This document shows positions 51,812-61,431 of a DNA stretch of 64,000 nucleotides, piece after piece. The position numbers and the translations under genes are program-made. Within the stretch, counting starts at the first letter, position 1; each line of letters opens with the position of its first letter. Source of the stretch: Chromatocurvus halotolerans (GTDB lineage Bacteria > Pseudomonadota > Gammaproteobacteria > Pseudomonadales > Halieaceae); NCBI RefSeq assembly GCF_004340525.1, contig NZ_SLWX01000004.1, forward strand, positions 1 to 64,000, in the 5' to 3' direction. The notes beneath the pieces are model-generated. The model ran no database searches. It worked only from the letters and a program-made list of their open reading frames with translations, and had not been told where the DNA came from.

Positions 51812-52975
51812 TCAGGCGTAAATGTCGAGCAGCCCTGAAGCGGACAGGTCGTGCAGCGGGGAGGCTGCTTCATCCGCTGCGACGGCATCCTCCGCAAACC
51901 CGGCCGATGACCCGGCGCGATCGCCGCGACCGGATTCGCCCGAGGCATCGTCGCGACCCGAATGCGACACCGAGGCGTCCGTCAGGGTCATGCCCTGCTC
52001 GGCGAGGGCATCGCGAAGACGCGGCAACACCGCTTCAAGGGCCTCCCGGACCTGCGCCTGCTGGGCACCAAGATGCAGCCTGGCCTCGCCAGCCTCGAGA
52101 TCCAGCCAGATATCCACCCGGCCCAGATGGGCAGGCTCCAGCTGCAGCCGCGCCTGGTGCACACCTTCCCGGCTCATCCAGGCCACCTGCTCCAGCGTCT
52201 GGGAGACGGTGGCGCGAAACTCCTGCTGCGGCAGCGGCGCTGGCTGGGGCAGGCGACTTGCCGCGACATCCAGCTGCCGCTCAGGGACGGAGGCCTGCAT
52301 TCCCCCGGCAAGCGCACTGCCGGCCTGGGCGTCGGTGCCCGCCGGCGGCTGGCCGGCCGTGGCCAGGCTCTGCAAGGCGTCGAGCAGGCCCGGGGGGGCG
52401 CCGCCGGCCGCAGACGTCGACACCGGCGCCAGCCCTGCTGTCTCGGAAGCGGCCAGACGGCTGTCGAAACCGGCAATCAGCGTCGGCGACTGTCCCGCCG
52501 CCTCATCTGCCAGCTCCTCGGCCATACTGGCAGCCTCGCTCGCCGGCAGCCGTTGCTGCAGCAACCACTGCCGGAGATCGTTGGTCGGGGCGCTGCCCCC
52601 CTCTCCCTGCTGCAGTGGGTGAGGCAGGGCGGTGAGGTCGGGGTCCAGACCGGCAAGCAGGGTCAAAATAGCGGCGGACAGGGTTTCCGGTGCGCCTTCC
52701 CGGCCCGATGAGGCCGCCGCCTCCGCGGTGGCAAGGTCGACCCCGGGCAGCTCCTCCGCGGTGGCAAGGTCGAACCCGGGCAGCTCCTCCGCCGTGGAGA
52801 GGTCGAACCCAGGCAGCCTCTCAGACGGCATCTCGCCAGTACTCATGGCGCTCAACAGCTCACCAAACACCAGCGCCAGGGGCGAGTGCTCCGCACCGGC
52901 CCCAGACGGCTCTGCCGGGGCCAGGCGTGCGGGTGCCGGCCCAGCGCCGGGCGAAGAACTTAGCGGCGGTATCAC
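51812..52975 (-). CDS. fliK: Flagellar hook-length control protein FliK
   Basis: A 387-residue protein, Ala/Pro/Gly/Glu-rich and mostly disordered up to about residue 250, then the conserved FliK C-terminal domain: LEQVAWMSREGVHQARLQLE, PAHLGRVDIWLDLEAGEARL and HLGAQQAQVREALEAVLPRL. It ends SGLLDIYA. FliK measures hook length and flips FlhB. Residues about 52-85 contain three copies of an 11-residue unit (EELPGFDLATA) encoded by a 33-bp tandem repeat, so the ruler region may vary in length. The start overlaps the end of fliJ (four bases). Confidence 0.9.
   Translation of the reverse strand: MIPPLSSSPGAGPAPARLAPAEPSGAGAEHSPLALVFGELLSAMSTGEMPSERLPGFDLSTAEELPGFDLATAEELPGVDLATAEAAASSGREGAPETLSAAILTLLAGLDPDLTALPHPLQQGEGGSAPTNDLRQWLLQQRLPASEAASMAEELADEAAGQSPTLIAGFDSRLAASETAGLAPVSTSAAGGAPPGLLDALQSLATAGQPPAGTDAQAGSALAGGMQASVPERQLDVAASRLPQPAPLPQQEFRATVSQTLEQVAWMSREGVHQARLQLEPAHLGRVDIWLDLEAGEARLHLGAQQAQVREALEAVLPRLRDALAEQGMTLTDASVSHSGRDDASGESGRGDRAGSSAGFAEDAVAADEAASPLHDLSASGLLDIYA
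52721..52819 (-). repeat. 33-bp tandem repeat inside fliK
   Basis: Three copies in register (52721-52753, 52754-52786, 52787-52819). The first two are identical but for one base; the third differs at a few positions. Each unit encodes 11 residues of the type E-E-L-P-G-[FV]-D-L-[AS]-T-A, so copy number changes keep the frame. Confidence 0.92.
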
Positions 52976-53421
52976 CGTCGGCTACCGAGAAAGCGCTGCA
53001 GCGACAGCTCATCCAGCTGCCGCTGCTCCGCCCGGTCCAGCACCCTGCGCTCGACCTCGACCTTGCGCTCTGCGGCCTGCTCAATGGCGCGGACCTGGGT
53101 GCGGGCCTGGTACCACACGTCTTTCTGGCGCTCGAAAGCGGCCCGGGCATTTTCCACGTGCCTCTGCTGCTGTTCCAGGGCGCCCTGGAGCTGCGTAAGG
53201 AAGGCCCTGTAATTCTGCAGCGTTGCCGCGCTGGTTCCCGCGCGGCGAACCTGATCGAACTCGGCGTGATAGCCATCGAGGTAGCTGCGCAGATCCCGCA
53301 GGCGCTCGTCGGCCTGGTCCATGGCGACACGCAGTTCGCCAAGCCTGCGCGAGGCGAGGTCGCGATCCCCGCCGAAATGCTCAGCAACACGTTTCAACCG
53401 ATCCGAGCGTTTTGTGCTCAA
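52972..53421 (-). CDS. fliJ: Flagellar export chaperone FliJ
   Basis: A 149-residue, almost wholly coiled-coil protein (DRLKRVAEHFGGDRDLASRR opening, then QLQGALEQQQRHVENARAAF), as expected for FliJ, the central stalk of the FliI ATPase that also escorts substrates. The start is TTG 53421 with AGGAG eight to nine bases upstream. It ends LQRFLGSRR, overlapping the fliK start. A gap of 157 bases with a small hairpin separates it from fliI, unusual within this tightly packed operon. Confidence 0.92.
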   Translation of the reverse strand: MSTKRSDRLKRVAEHFGGDRDLASRRLGELRVAMDQADERLRDLRSYLDGYHAEFDQVRRAGTSAATLQNYRAFLTQLQGALEQQQRHVENARAAFERQKDVWYQARTQVRAIEQAAERKVEVERRVLDRAEQRQLDELSLQRFLGSRR

Positions 53422-53474
53422 CCCTCAACTCCTGTTGTCCGAACCCGACGCGGTCACCCGTCCCGATACCTGCA

Positions 53475-53531
53475 CTGTCAGGCGACTCGGCTGACAGTCT
53501 AGCGCATGGCCCTTGCAGTCTAGCGCATGGC
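53475..53531 (-). repeat. Hairpin and 16-nt direct repeat between fliI and fliJ
   Basis: A perfect 7-bp inverted repeat (ctgtcag ... ctgacag, 53475-53497, 9-base loop) is followed by two identical 16-base copies (cagtctagcgcatggc) at 53495-53510 and 53516-53531, spaced 21 bases. No gene is seen here and no T-run follows, so the function is unclear. Confidence 0.75.
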
Positions 53532-53578
53532 TGTGGCGACTTGCACAATGAATCCTCTCTTATGGCCTGGGCTGCAAG

Positions 53579-54976
53579 TCATGTGCCATTTTCCGCAGCA
53601 TCGGAGTCGCCGCCAAGCAGCTGCTCCAGGGCCGAGAAGCTGGCGTCGAGATTCACCGGCTCGGTGCTGCCCTGGCGCAGGAATTCGAGCATGGCGGGTC
53701 GCATCGCGATGGCTTCGTCGACCCGCGGATCGGCACCCTTGCGATAGGCTCCCACGGCAATCAGATCCTGATTTTGCCGGTAGGCGGCAAAAATCTGCCG
53801 GAAGCGCCGCACCTCAAGCTGATGCGCCTCGGACGTGATGTCGGCCATGACCCGGCTGATGGAGGCCTCGACATCGATCGCCGGATACACGCCTTCCTCC
53901 GCCAGCGTGCGTGACAGCACGATGTGCCCATCGAGAATGGCCCGCGCGGCGTCGGCGATAGGGTCGTTGGTATCGTCACCCTCGGCAAGCACCGTGTAGA
54001 ACGCGGTGATGGACCCTGCGCCGGTCTGGCTGGTGCCGGCGCGCTCCACCAGCGCCGGCAGGCTGGCAAACACCGAGGGCGGATAGCCCTTGGTCGCCGG
54101 CGGCTCACCCACCGCCAGGGCAATTTCACGCTTGGCCTGGGCGAAGCGCGTCAGGGAGTCCATCAGCAGCAGGACCTTCAGGCCCTGATCGCGGAAATGC
54201 TCGGCGATTGCTGTCGCCAGCCAGGCGCCGCGCATGCGCATCAGCGGCGCCTGGTCCGCCGGCGTGGCCACAATCACGGCCCGGCGCAGACCTTCCGGCC
54301 CCAGGGTGTTCTCGATGAAATCGCGCACCTCGCGACCGCGCTCGCCGATCAGGGCAACCACCACGACATCCGCAGCGGTGAAGCGCGTCATCATGCCCAG
54401 CAGCGTCGACTTGCCGACGCCGGAACCCGCAAACAGGCCCAGACGCTGGCCGCGGCCTACGGTCAACAGGGAATTGATGGTTCGCACCCCGACATCCAGG
54501 GGTTCGCGAATGGGGTGGCGGTCCAGCGGGTTGATCAGCGGCCCCATCATGGGCGAGCGGGCGTCCGGCAGCAGCGGGCCCAGCCTGTCCAGCGGATTGC
54601 CGGCACCGTCTATCACCCGCCCCAGCAGCCGCTTGCCCACCGGCGCGTCCAGCGCCATCCCCGCAGGCACCACACGGGCCCGTGGCGACAGGCCGCGGAT
54701 TTCCTCCACCGGCATCAGGAACAGACTGTCATCGGAGAAGCCCACCACCTCAGTTTCCAGACGCGGTCCGCGGTCGGGCAACACCCAGCAGCGCTCCCCC
54801 AATGCGGCCTCGACACCCACGGCCTCAAGCGTCAGGCCCACCACCCGACGCAGCCGGCCGGTCGCCCACAGCGTAGCGCCCGGCACCGCCTCTTCCCGGC
54901 GCTGCCGCAGCCTGGCGGCCCAGCGGGCGTTGCGCGTCTCGCTCTCGGGAATGTCACTCACAGGAATGTCACTCAC
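53579..54976 (-). CDS. fliI: Flagellum-specific ATP synthase FliI
   Basis: A 465-residue export ATPase. Walker A GLFAGSGVGKSTLLGMM near residue 170, Walker B LKVLLLMDSLTRFAQAKREI near 255, and the family block PATKGYPPSVFASLPALVER near 285 are intact. The end SALEQLLGGDSDAAENGT is a normal helical tail. The GTG start overlaps the fliH stop by four bases. A 15-bp tandem duplication at the start repeats V-S-D-I-P, offering a second GTG start at 54961. Confidence 0.96.
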   Translation of the reverse strand: MSDIPVSDIPESETRNARWAARLRQRREEAVPGATLWATGRLRRVVGLTLEAVGVEAALGERCWVLPDRGPRLETEVVGFSDDSLFLMPVEEIRGLSPRARVVPAGMALDAPVGKRLLGRVIDGAGNPLDRLGPLLPDARSPMMGPLINPLDRHPIREPLDVGVRTINSLLTVGRGQRLGLFAGSGVGKSTLLGMMTRFTAADVVVVALIGERGREVRDFIENTLGPEGLRRAVIVATPADQAPLMRMRGAWLATAIAEHFRDQGLKVLLLMDSLTRFAQAKREIALAVGEPPATKGYPPSVFASLPALVERAGTSQTGAGSITAFYTVLAEGDDTNDPIADAARAILDGHIVLSRTLAEEGVYPAIDVEASISRVMADITSEAHQLEVRRFRQIFAAYRQNQDLIAVGAYRKGADPRVDEAIAMRPAMLEFLRQGSTEPVNLDASFSALEQLLGGDSDAAENGT

Positions 54977-54977
54977 T
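54948..54977 (-). repeat. 15-bp tandem duplication at the fliH-fliI junction
   Basis: Two adjacent copies of ggaatgtcactcac[a/t] (54948-54962, 54963-54977) span the start of fliI. Each copy carries a GTG that could begin FliI (V-S-D-I-P repeated), and the outer one overlaps the fliH stop. The insertion is in frame. Confidence 0.9.
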
Positions 54978-55653
54978 GGGCATCCGGCGGCGGATCCGGC
55001 TCCAGGGCATCATCGTCCCGGTCGCCGCCGAGCACCCGGGATGCCACGGCGCGGATGCGCGCCTCCAGCGAGGCATCCACGGTGGTATTGGGGCTGATGA
55101 CCCGGCAGCCGCCGTGCTCAATCACCGGGTCTTCAACAATTTCCCAGGAAGCGGGACCGCTGGGCTGGGACAGGGCCTCGCGCACCAGCTGGGCATCGTC
55201 GGGATTGAGCACTACCCGTATATCGCGGGTGCTCGAGGGAAGCTCGGCCAGGGCCTCGCGCACTGCGGCGATCACGTGCGAGGGATTGACCGCCAGCTCG
55301 CGCCGGATAATCTGGCGCGCCACTGCCAGCGCCAGCTGGGTGAGTTCTTCCTCGACCTGATCGTCAATCTCCTGCAGCGGACTGACCATGGCGTCGACAA
55401 TCTTGCCCAGGCGCGCCGCCTGACGGTCGGTTTCCGCCTTGCCGGCGGCCCGGCCGGCCTCCAGCCCGCGGGCGTAGGATTCATCCCAGGCCTGCTTCTG
55501 GATGGCCTCGAGATCGGCGGCGCTCGGTTTTGGCGCGGTGGCAGCAGGTCGTGCGCCACCGACGCGGGCCGCACGGGCGATCGCCACGTCCTCCAGCTGC
55601 CAGCGCTCCATGGGCGGCAGCTGTTCGCGAAACAGAATGTCAGACATATTCAT
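54973..55653 (-). CDS. fliH: Flagellar export regulator FliH
   Basis: A 226-residue protein. The N-terminal region has the tryptophan-containing W-Q-L-E segment, a coiled coil (ADLEAIQKQAWDESYARGLE with the G-x-x-x-G repeat-like ARGLEAGRAAGKAE), and the C-terminal FliI-binding domain (LTQLALAVARQIIRRELAVN, VIAAVREALAELP, VVLNPDDAQLVREAL, HGGCRVISPNTTVDASLEAR). It holds FliI inactive until docking. It starts within the last codons of fliG and overlaps fliI. Confidence 0.94.
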   Translation of the reverse strand: MNMSDILFREQLPPMERWQLEDVAIARAARVGGARPAATAPKPSAADLEAIQKQAWDESYARGLEAGRAAGKAETDRQAARLGKIVDAMVSPLQEIDDQVEEELTQLALAVARQIIRRELAVNPSHVIAAVREALAELPSSTRDIRVVLNPDDAQLVREALSQPSGPASWEIVEDPVIEHGGCRVISPNTTVDASLEARIRAVASRVLGGDRDDDALEPDPPPDAQ

Positions 55654-56656
55654 CGCCCTTGCCGCCGAGCTCTATCTGGCCCTGATCGGCAAGGTTGCGC
55701 ACCGCTCCCAGGATCTCCTTCTGCGCGGCCTCCACCTCGGCCAGCCGCACCGGACCCTTGGCTTCCAGGTCCTCGTTGAGCATCTCGGCGGCGCGCCGCG
55801 ACATGTTCTTCATCAGCTTGTCCTTCACCGTCTGATCGGCCCCTTTCAGCGCGACCACCAGCAGGTCGGTCTGCACCTCGCGCAGAATGGTCTGTATGCC
55901 ACGGTCGTCGATATCGGCGAGATTCTCGAACACAAACATCTCGTCCTGAATGCGCTGACTCAGGCCCTCATTGGATTTTCTGACGGCGTCCAGAACGCCC
56001 TGTTCGGTCAGCCCGTCCACCAGGTTGAGAATCTCGGCCGCCGTGCGCACACCGCCGACGCTGGATGACTTTACGTTTTCGCTGCCGGTCGACTGCCTCT
56101 GAATGACATCATCCAGCTCGCTGAGCGCCGACGGCGGGATCCCGTCCAGCGTGGCAATACGCATGACCACGTCGGGCCGGGCGCGTTCCGGGAGCAGGCT
56201 GAGAATCTCGGCCGCCTGATCGCTGTCGAGGTACGACAGGACGATGGCGATGATCTGCGGGTGCTCCTGGCGGATCATGTCCGCCACGCTGCGCGCATCC
56301 ATCCACTTCAGGGACTCCAGCCCCTTGCTGTCGCGACCGAGCAGAATCCGATCGATCATGTTGGATGCCTTGTCGCCCAGGGCTTCCTGCATGACGCGCC
56401 GTACGTAGTCATCCGATCCCACGCCGAGCGAGGTCTTCTCCTCTACCGAGGTGATGAAGGCATCCAGCACCTGATTCACCTGGTCCCGGCTGACGCCGCT
56501 GAGCGATGCCATGGAGTTGCCGATTTTCTGCACTTCCCGGGCACCCATGTGCTTGAGCACCGTGGACGCCTCCTGCTCACCGAGTGACATCAGCAGAATC
56601 GCGGCACGATCGACGCCAGATAGCGGCTCCTGGCCCCCTTTTTTCTCGTCACTCAC
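55640..56656 (-). CDS. fliG: Flagellar motor switch protein FliG
   Basis: A 338-residue rotor protein. ARM/middle motifs: GVDRAAILLMSLGEQEASTV, VQKIGNSMASLSGVSRDQVN, the EHPQ motif in MIRQEHPQIIAIVLSYLDSD and the C-terminal torque helix LVVALKGADQTVKDKLMKNM with the charged residues that meet MotC. It forms the top of the C ring and couples to FliF. The start overlaps the fliF end by eight bases; the end overlaps fliH. Confidence 0.97.
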   Translation of the reverse strand: MSDEKKGGQEPLSGVDRAAILLMSLGEQEASTVLKHMGAREVQKIGNSMASLSGVSRDQVNQVLDAFITSVEEKTSLGVGSDDYVRRVMQEALGDKASNMIDRILLGRDSKGLESLKWMDARSVADMIRQEHPQIIAIVLSYLDSDQAAEILSLLPERARPDVVMRIATLDGIPPSALSELDDVIQRQSTGSENVKSSSVGGVRTAAEILNLVDGLTEQGVLDAVRKSNEGLSQRIQDEMFVFENLADIDDRGIQTILREVQTDLLVVALKGADQTVKDKLMKNMSRRAAEMLNEDLEAKGPVRLAEVEAAQKEILGAVRNLADQGQIELGGKGDEYV

Positions 56657-58304
56657 CTTCGTTCACCCAATCGCGCACCACCTGCGCAACCCGCTTCGGA
56701 TCCTGATTGACAATCTGCTTCGCATTCGACACCCGCTCCTCGAACTCCTCTGCGGGTCCACGCTTCGGCGCCTCCCGGGTCTCGCGCTCCGCCCGCGCCT
56801 CAGCGCTCGCGTCACCCTGTGCGCCAGCACCGGCGGGCAAGCCCTGGGCAAAGGCCGGCGGCAGCATCTGCGCCCGCGGCGGCACCGCGAGCAGCTGACG
56901 CAGCGTGGGCCGGATGATCATGAATATCAACAGAATAATCACCACCAGGGCGGCAATCACGCGCAGGGCCCCCAGCAGATCGAAATCGTCGAGGAAGGAG
57001 GGCTCGGGCAGCTCCTGCTCGTCGGGATTGTCGCGATACAGGAAGTTCGTCCCGACCACGGTGACGGCGTCGCCGCGCGCTTCCTCGAAGCCGACCGCCT
57101 TGCGCACCAGCTCGCTGAAGCGCTCGATTTCCTCTTCCGTGTAGGGCACCGATTCCGGCTCACCCTCGGCATTGGCCACCGTGCGCTGATTCAGCACCAC
57201 CGCGACATTGAGCCGCCGGATGGCACCCACCGGCGCCTGCACGTAGCGCACTGTGCGGCTGATCTCGTAATTGCGCAGGCTGCGCGTCGCCATGGGTTCC
57301 TCGTCGGCAGCGTCGCCGTTCTCCGCACCCGCCACCTCGGGCTCGGCCACCGGTGGCTGGTTGCTCAGCGCGCCGGGAACGCCCCGTCCGCCGCGCATCG
57401 CGTCAGCCGGTTCGGCGCTCAGCTGCTCGCTGCGCACCACCGGGCTCTCCGGGTCGTACAGCTCCTGGGTCTCTTCACGCATTTCCGGATTCAGACTGAC
57501 CGCCACCTGGGCGCGCACATTGTCCATGCCGACGATCGACGCCAGCAGCTCCTCCACGCGCTGCGTGAGGCGGACCTCCATGCGCTCTGCCTGTTCGTCG
57601 ATGCTTTTCTTGCCATCGGCGTCCTCGGCGTCCGGGTCGGGCGACAGCAGATTGCCGTTCTGGTCTACCACCGTGACCTGGCTGCGCTCCATGTCGGGCA
57701 CCGACGAGGCAATGAGATTGATGATGCTGCCGACCTGGGCCGGCTCCAGCCGGCGGCCAGGGTAGAGATTGACCAGAACGGAGGCCCCCGCCGGAGCGCG
57801 GTCGCGCACGAATACGGTCTGGCGCGGCACGGCCAGGTGCACGCGCGCCGCCGACACCGCACTGATACTGGCGATGGTCCGCTGCAGCTCCACCTCGAGC
57901 GCGCGCTGGAAGCGGGCGGTCTCGACGAACTGGCTGTCGGACAGGCCATTACTCTGGTTGAGCATCTCGAAACCGACCCCGGCACTGTTGGGCAGGTCCT
58001 GGGAGGCCAGCTGCAGTCGCGCCGAATGCACCTGATCCGAGGGCACCAGCACCGCGCCGCCGCCGGATTCATAGCGATAGGGCACCCCTGCACTCTCGAG
58101 CACCTGGACAATCTCGACGGCGTCGCGATCCGCCAGGTTGCTGAACAGCACCTGGTAGCTGTCCTCCCGGGACCAGAGCACCACCCATACCCCCAGCGCC
58201 ACGGCGGCGGCGAGCCCCACCAGCAGCAGCAGCTGACGCAGCCCGGGCACCTGGTCGACCAGGTTCTCGGCGGATCTTGCGGTTGTCAATTCCTGAGCGG
58301 CCAC
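56649..58304 (-). CDS. fliF: Flagellar MS-ring protein FliF
   Basis: A 551-residue ring protein with two membrane helices (LRQLLLLVGLAAAVALGVWV near residue 25; LGALRVIAALVVIILLIFMI near 450). The periplasmic ring-building motifs include YQVLFSNLADRDAVEIVQVL, VPSDQVHSARLQLASQDLPN, FQRALEVELQRTIASISAVS and ARVHLAVPRQTVFVRDRAPA. The C-terminal FliG-binding tail ends RVAQVVRDWVNEGE. It is the first structure placed at the pole by FlhF. It ends eight bases into fliG. Confidence 0.97.
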   Translation of the reverse strand: MAAQELTTARSAENLVDQVPGLRQLLLLVGLAAAVALGVWVVLWSREDSYQVLFSNLADRDAVEIVQVLESAGVPYRYESGGGAVLVPSDQVHSARLQLASQDLPNSAGVGFEMLNQSNGLSDSQFVETARFQRALEVELQRTIASISAVSAARVHLAVPRQTVFVRDRAPAGASVLVNLYPGRRLEPAQVGSIINLIASSVPDMERSQVTVVDQNGNLLSPDPDAEDADGKKSIDEQAERMEVRLTQRVEELLASIVGMDNVRAQVAVSLNPEMREETQELYDPESPVVRSEQLSAEPADAMRGGRGVPGALSNQPPVAEPEVAGAENGDAADEEPMATRSLRNYEISRTVRYVQAPVGAIRRLNVAVVLNQRTVANAEGEPESVPYTEEEIERFSELVRKAVGFEEARGDAVTVVGTNFLYRDNPDEQELPEPSFLDDFDLLGALRVIAALVVIILLIFMIIRPTLRQLLAVPPRAQMLPPAFAQGLPAGAGAQGDASAEARAERETREAPKRGPAEEFEERVSNAKQIVNQDPKRVAQVVRDWVNEGE

Positions 58305-58331
58305 CGGGTCAGTTCCTCACGTCGGCAGTGA

Positions 58332-58649
58332 TCATATCGGCATGTTCTGGATTTCCCGGTAGGCCTCTACCAGGCGATTGCGCACCTGCACCAGGGCCTC
58401 GAAGGATACCCGCGCCTTCTGGCCGGCAATCATCACCGTGGCAAGGTCGGCCTCCGGTTCGCCGCGCTCGAACGCCGCGCTCAGCTCGGCCGAGGCCTGC
58501 TGATTGGCGTTCACCTGTTCGATGGAGCGGCTCAGCAGACTGGCGAACTCGCCCTGATCCACCGGCTCTGCCTCACTGGCTCCGGATCCGGCCTCGATTT
58601 TTATCTGACGCATCTGCGTCAGCACCTGCTGGATGGCAATATCGCTCAT
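58332..58649 (-). CDS. fliE: Flagellar hook-basal body protein FliE
   Basis: A 105-residue protein of normal FliE length. The conserved C-terminal helix region (GQKARVSFEALVQVRNRLVE followed by AYREIQNMPI) and the F-A-S-L-L-S-R-S-I-E-Q-V-N segment identify it. FliE links the MS ring to the rod. A GGAGTC ribosome site lies 8 bases before the ATG. The 149-base gap upstream holds a 15-bp repeat array in the place where a fliE promoter is normally found. Confidence 0.95.
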   Translation of the reverse strand: MSDIAIQQVLTQMRQIKIEAGSGASEAEPVDQGEFASLLSRSIEQVNANQQASAELSAAFERGEPEADLATVMIAGQKARVSFEALVQVRNRLVEAYREIQNMPI

Positions 58650-58708
58650 GTTCTGACTCCTTCACAGTCATTCTGTCTGCGGTGCGCCGCTGTACTTTGC
58701 GTCGCTAA

Positions 58709-58795
58709 GCCCTGCACCACTGAGCCGTGCGCCACTGAGCCGTGCGCCACTGAGCCGTGCGCCACTGAGCCGTGCGCCACTGAGCCGTGCGCCAC
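58709..58795. repeat. 15-bp tandem array between flrC and fliE
   Basis: Five consecutive copies of gccgtgcgccactga (58724 onward, the last partial), preceded by one degenerate copy (gccctgcaccactga at 58709). The array ends four bases before the flrC stop codon. Read in one frame it would encode a repeated R-T-A-Q-W, but no gene uses it. It separates flrC from fliE. Confidence 0.95.
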
Positions 58796-58798
58796 GAC

Positions 58799-60159
<1,361 letters not shown>

Positions 60160-60163
<4 letters not shown>

Positions 60164-61347
60164 CGGCTATCTCCGGCGAGGACGAATTGGTGGCCCACGC
60201 TAGCCTCGCGGGCATGCAGCGGCAGGCGCAGGACAAAGCGGGCACCGCCACCGCAGCGCTGCTCCAGCCGCAGGCTCCCCTGATGCGCTTCCGCCACCGA
60301 GCGAGCCAGCGGCAGGCCAAGCCCCGTGCCACCGCTGCGGACGCTGAAAAACGGCTCGAAAATGCGTTCACTGACCTCGGCATCCACCCCCGGCCCGTTA
60401 TCCTCGACGACGATCTCGATCGACCCCGCCGCCGATTCCCTCGCCGCAAGCTTCACCACCACCGCCGGGCCACCGACCTGCCAGGCGTTTTCGATCAGGT
60501 TGCACAATGCGCCGGTGAGCGCCTGACGATCGCCGCGCAGCACGCCCTCGACATCACTGTCGCGAATATGTAGCTGCCGGCCGTCGCGAACCGCCGCGTC
60601 GAGGGTCTGGCAGACGTCATCAAACAGCGCGGACAGAGCGACGTCCCGGGGACGACCCGGCGCGGCGCGGACAAAGCCCAGCATGTCGCGGGTGAGCCGG
60701 TCTAGATCCCGCAGGCGCGCCAACAGCCTGGCGCCAAAACCCTGACGCTGGCTGGCATTCAGTTCGCTGTCAGTCAAATGGTTGGCGTAAAGCAGCGCCG
60801 TGGCCAGCGGTGTGCGGATCTGGTGGGCCAGGCGCGCTGCCATTTCCCCCATAGTGGCGAGACGGCGGTTCTGTTCCAGTTCGGCCTGCAGGCGCCGTTC
60901 TTCCGTGACATCGGTGAGGAGAACAATGGTCTCCTCGCGACCGGGCACATAGCGCTGCGACATGACCAGCTGCCTGCCGGCCGCCGTTTCCAGTTCCCGT
61001 CCATCATCCATGAGTCGCAGATGGCCGGATGCCAGCAGCCCGGCCCAGCGCCGGCCCTGCAGGTCCGCGCCGAACCAGTCCCGCGCCACCGCATTGCTGG
61101 CGGTCACACAACCCTCACTGGCGTAAACCACCACGCCACCGGGCAGCGAATCCAGCAGTGCCGCCAGCCGGTCCGCCAGGTGCTCTTTCTCTTCGCGCTG
61201 CCGTTCCTTCTCGCGCCGCGAGCGAGCAAGCTCTGCCTCCAGCCCGGCAGCGCGCTCCGCCAGACCGATATAAGCCGAGGACAGCTCTTCCGACAGCCGG
61301 TTGAAGGCGTTGTAGGGACTTTCTAGCGGGTCGTGATTGCCGTCCAT
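60160..61347 (-). CDS. flrB: Soluble sensor histidine kinase FlrB (FleS)
   Basis: A 395-residue kinase with no membrane helix. An N-terminal coiled segment (AERAAGLEAELARSRREKER), a PAS-like domain (ALLDSLPGGVVVYASEGCVT, then NAVARDWFGADLQGR), the H-box RLAHQIRTPLATALLYANHL and ATPase boxes NLIENAWQVGG (N), VEDNGPGVD (G1) and GGTGLGLPLARSVAEAHQGS (G2) follow. It phosphorylates FlrC. A sigma-54 promoter 45 bases upstream makes it an FlrA target, the standard second tier of polar flagellar regulation. Confidence 0.94.
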
Positions 61348-61391
61348 GAGACAGACTTCTCCTGCTGCAGCGACACTGTCCTGCAGGAGAA

Positions 61392-61407
61392 AGCAATTAA
61401 CGTACCA
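61392..61407 (-). promoter_or_regulatory. Sigma-54 promoter of flrBC
   Basis: The minus strand reads TGGTACGTTAATTGCT, with GG and GC exactly ten bases apart and the canonical TTGC at -12. It lies between flrA and flrB, with transcription expected near 61381, about 35 bases before the flrB ATG. Confidence 0.85.
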
Positions 61408-61431
61408 GAGTTGGGCCGAATGGCCCGCGGG

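Noticed and set aside
56511-58331. A 606-codon plus-strand frame opposite fliF and the start of fliG
   Set aside because: It has arginine/histidine-rich low-complexity composition, while fliF on the other strand is unmistakable.
58650-58720. A sigma-54 promoter for fliE (agggcttagcgacgcaaa)
   Set aside because: GG and GC have the right spacing but the -12 half reads ACGC instead of TTGC and the -24 half is poor; too weak to call.
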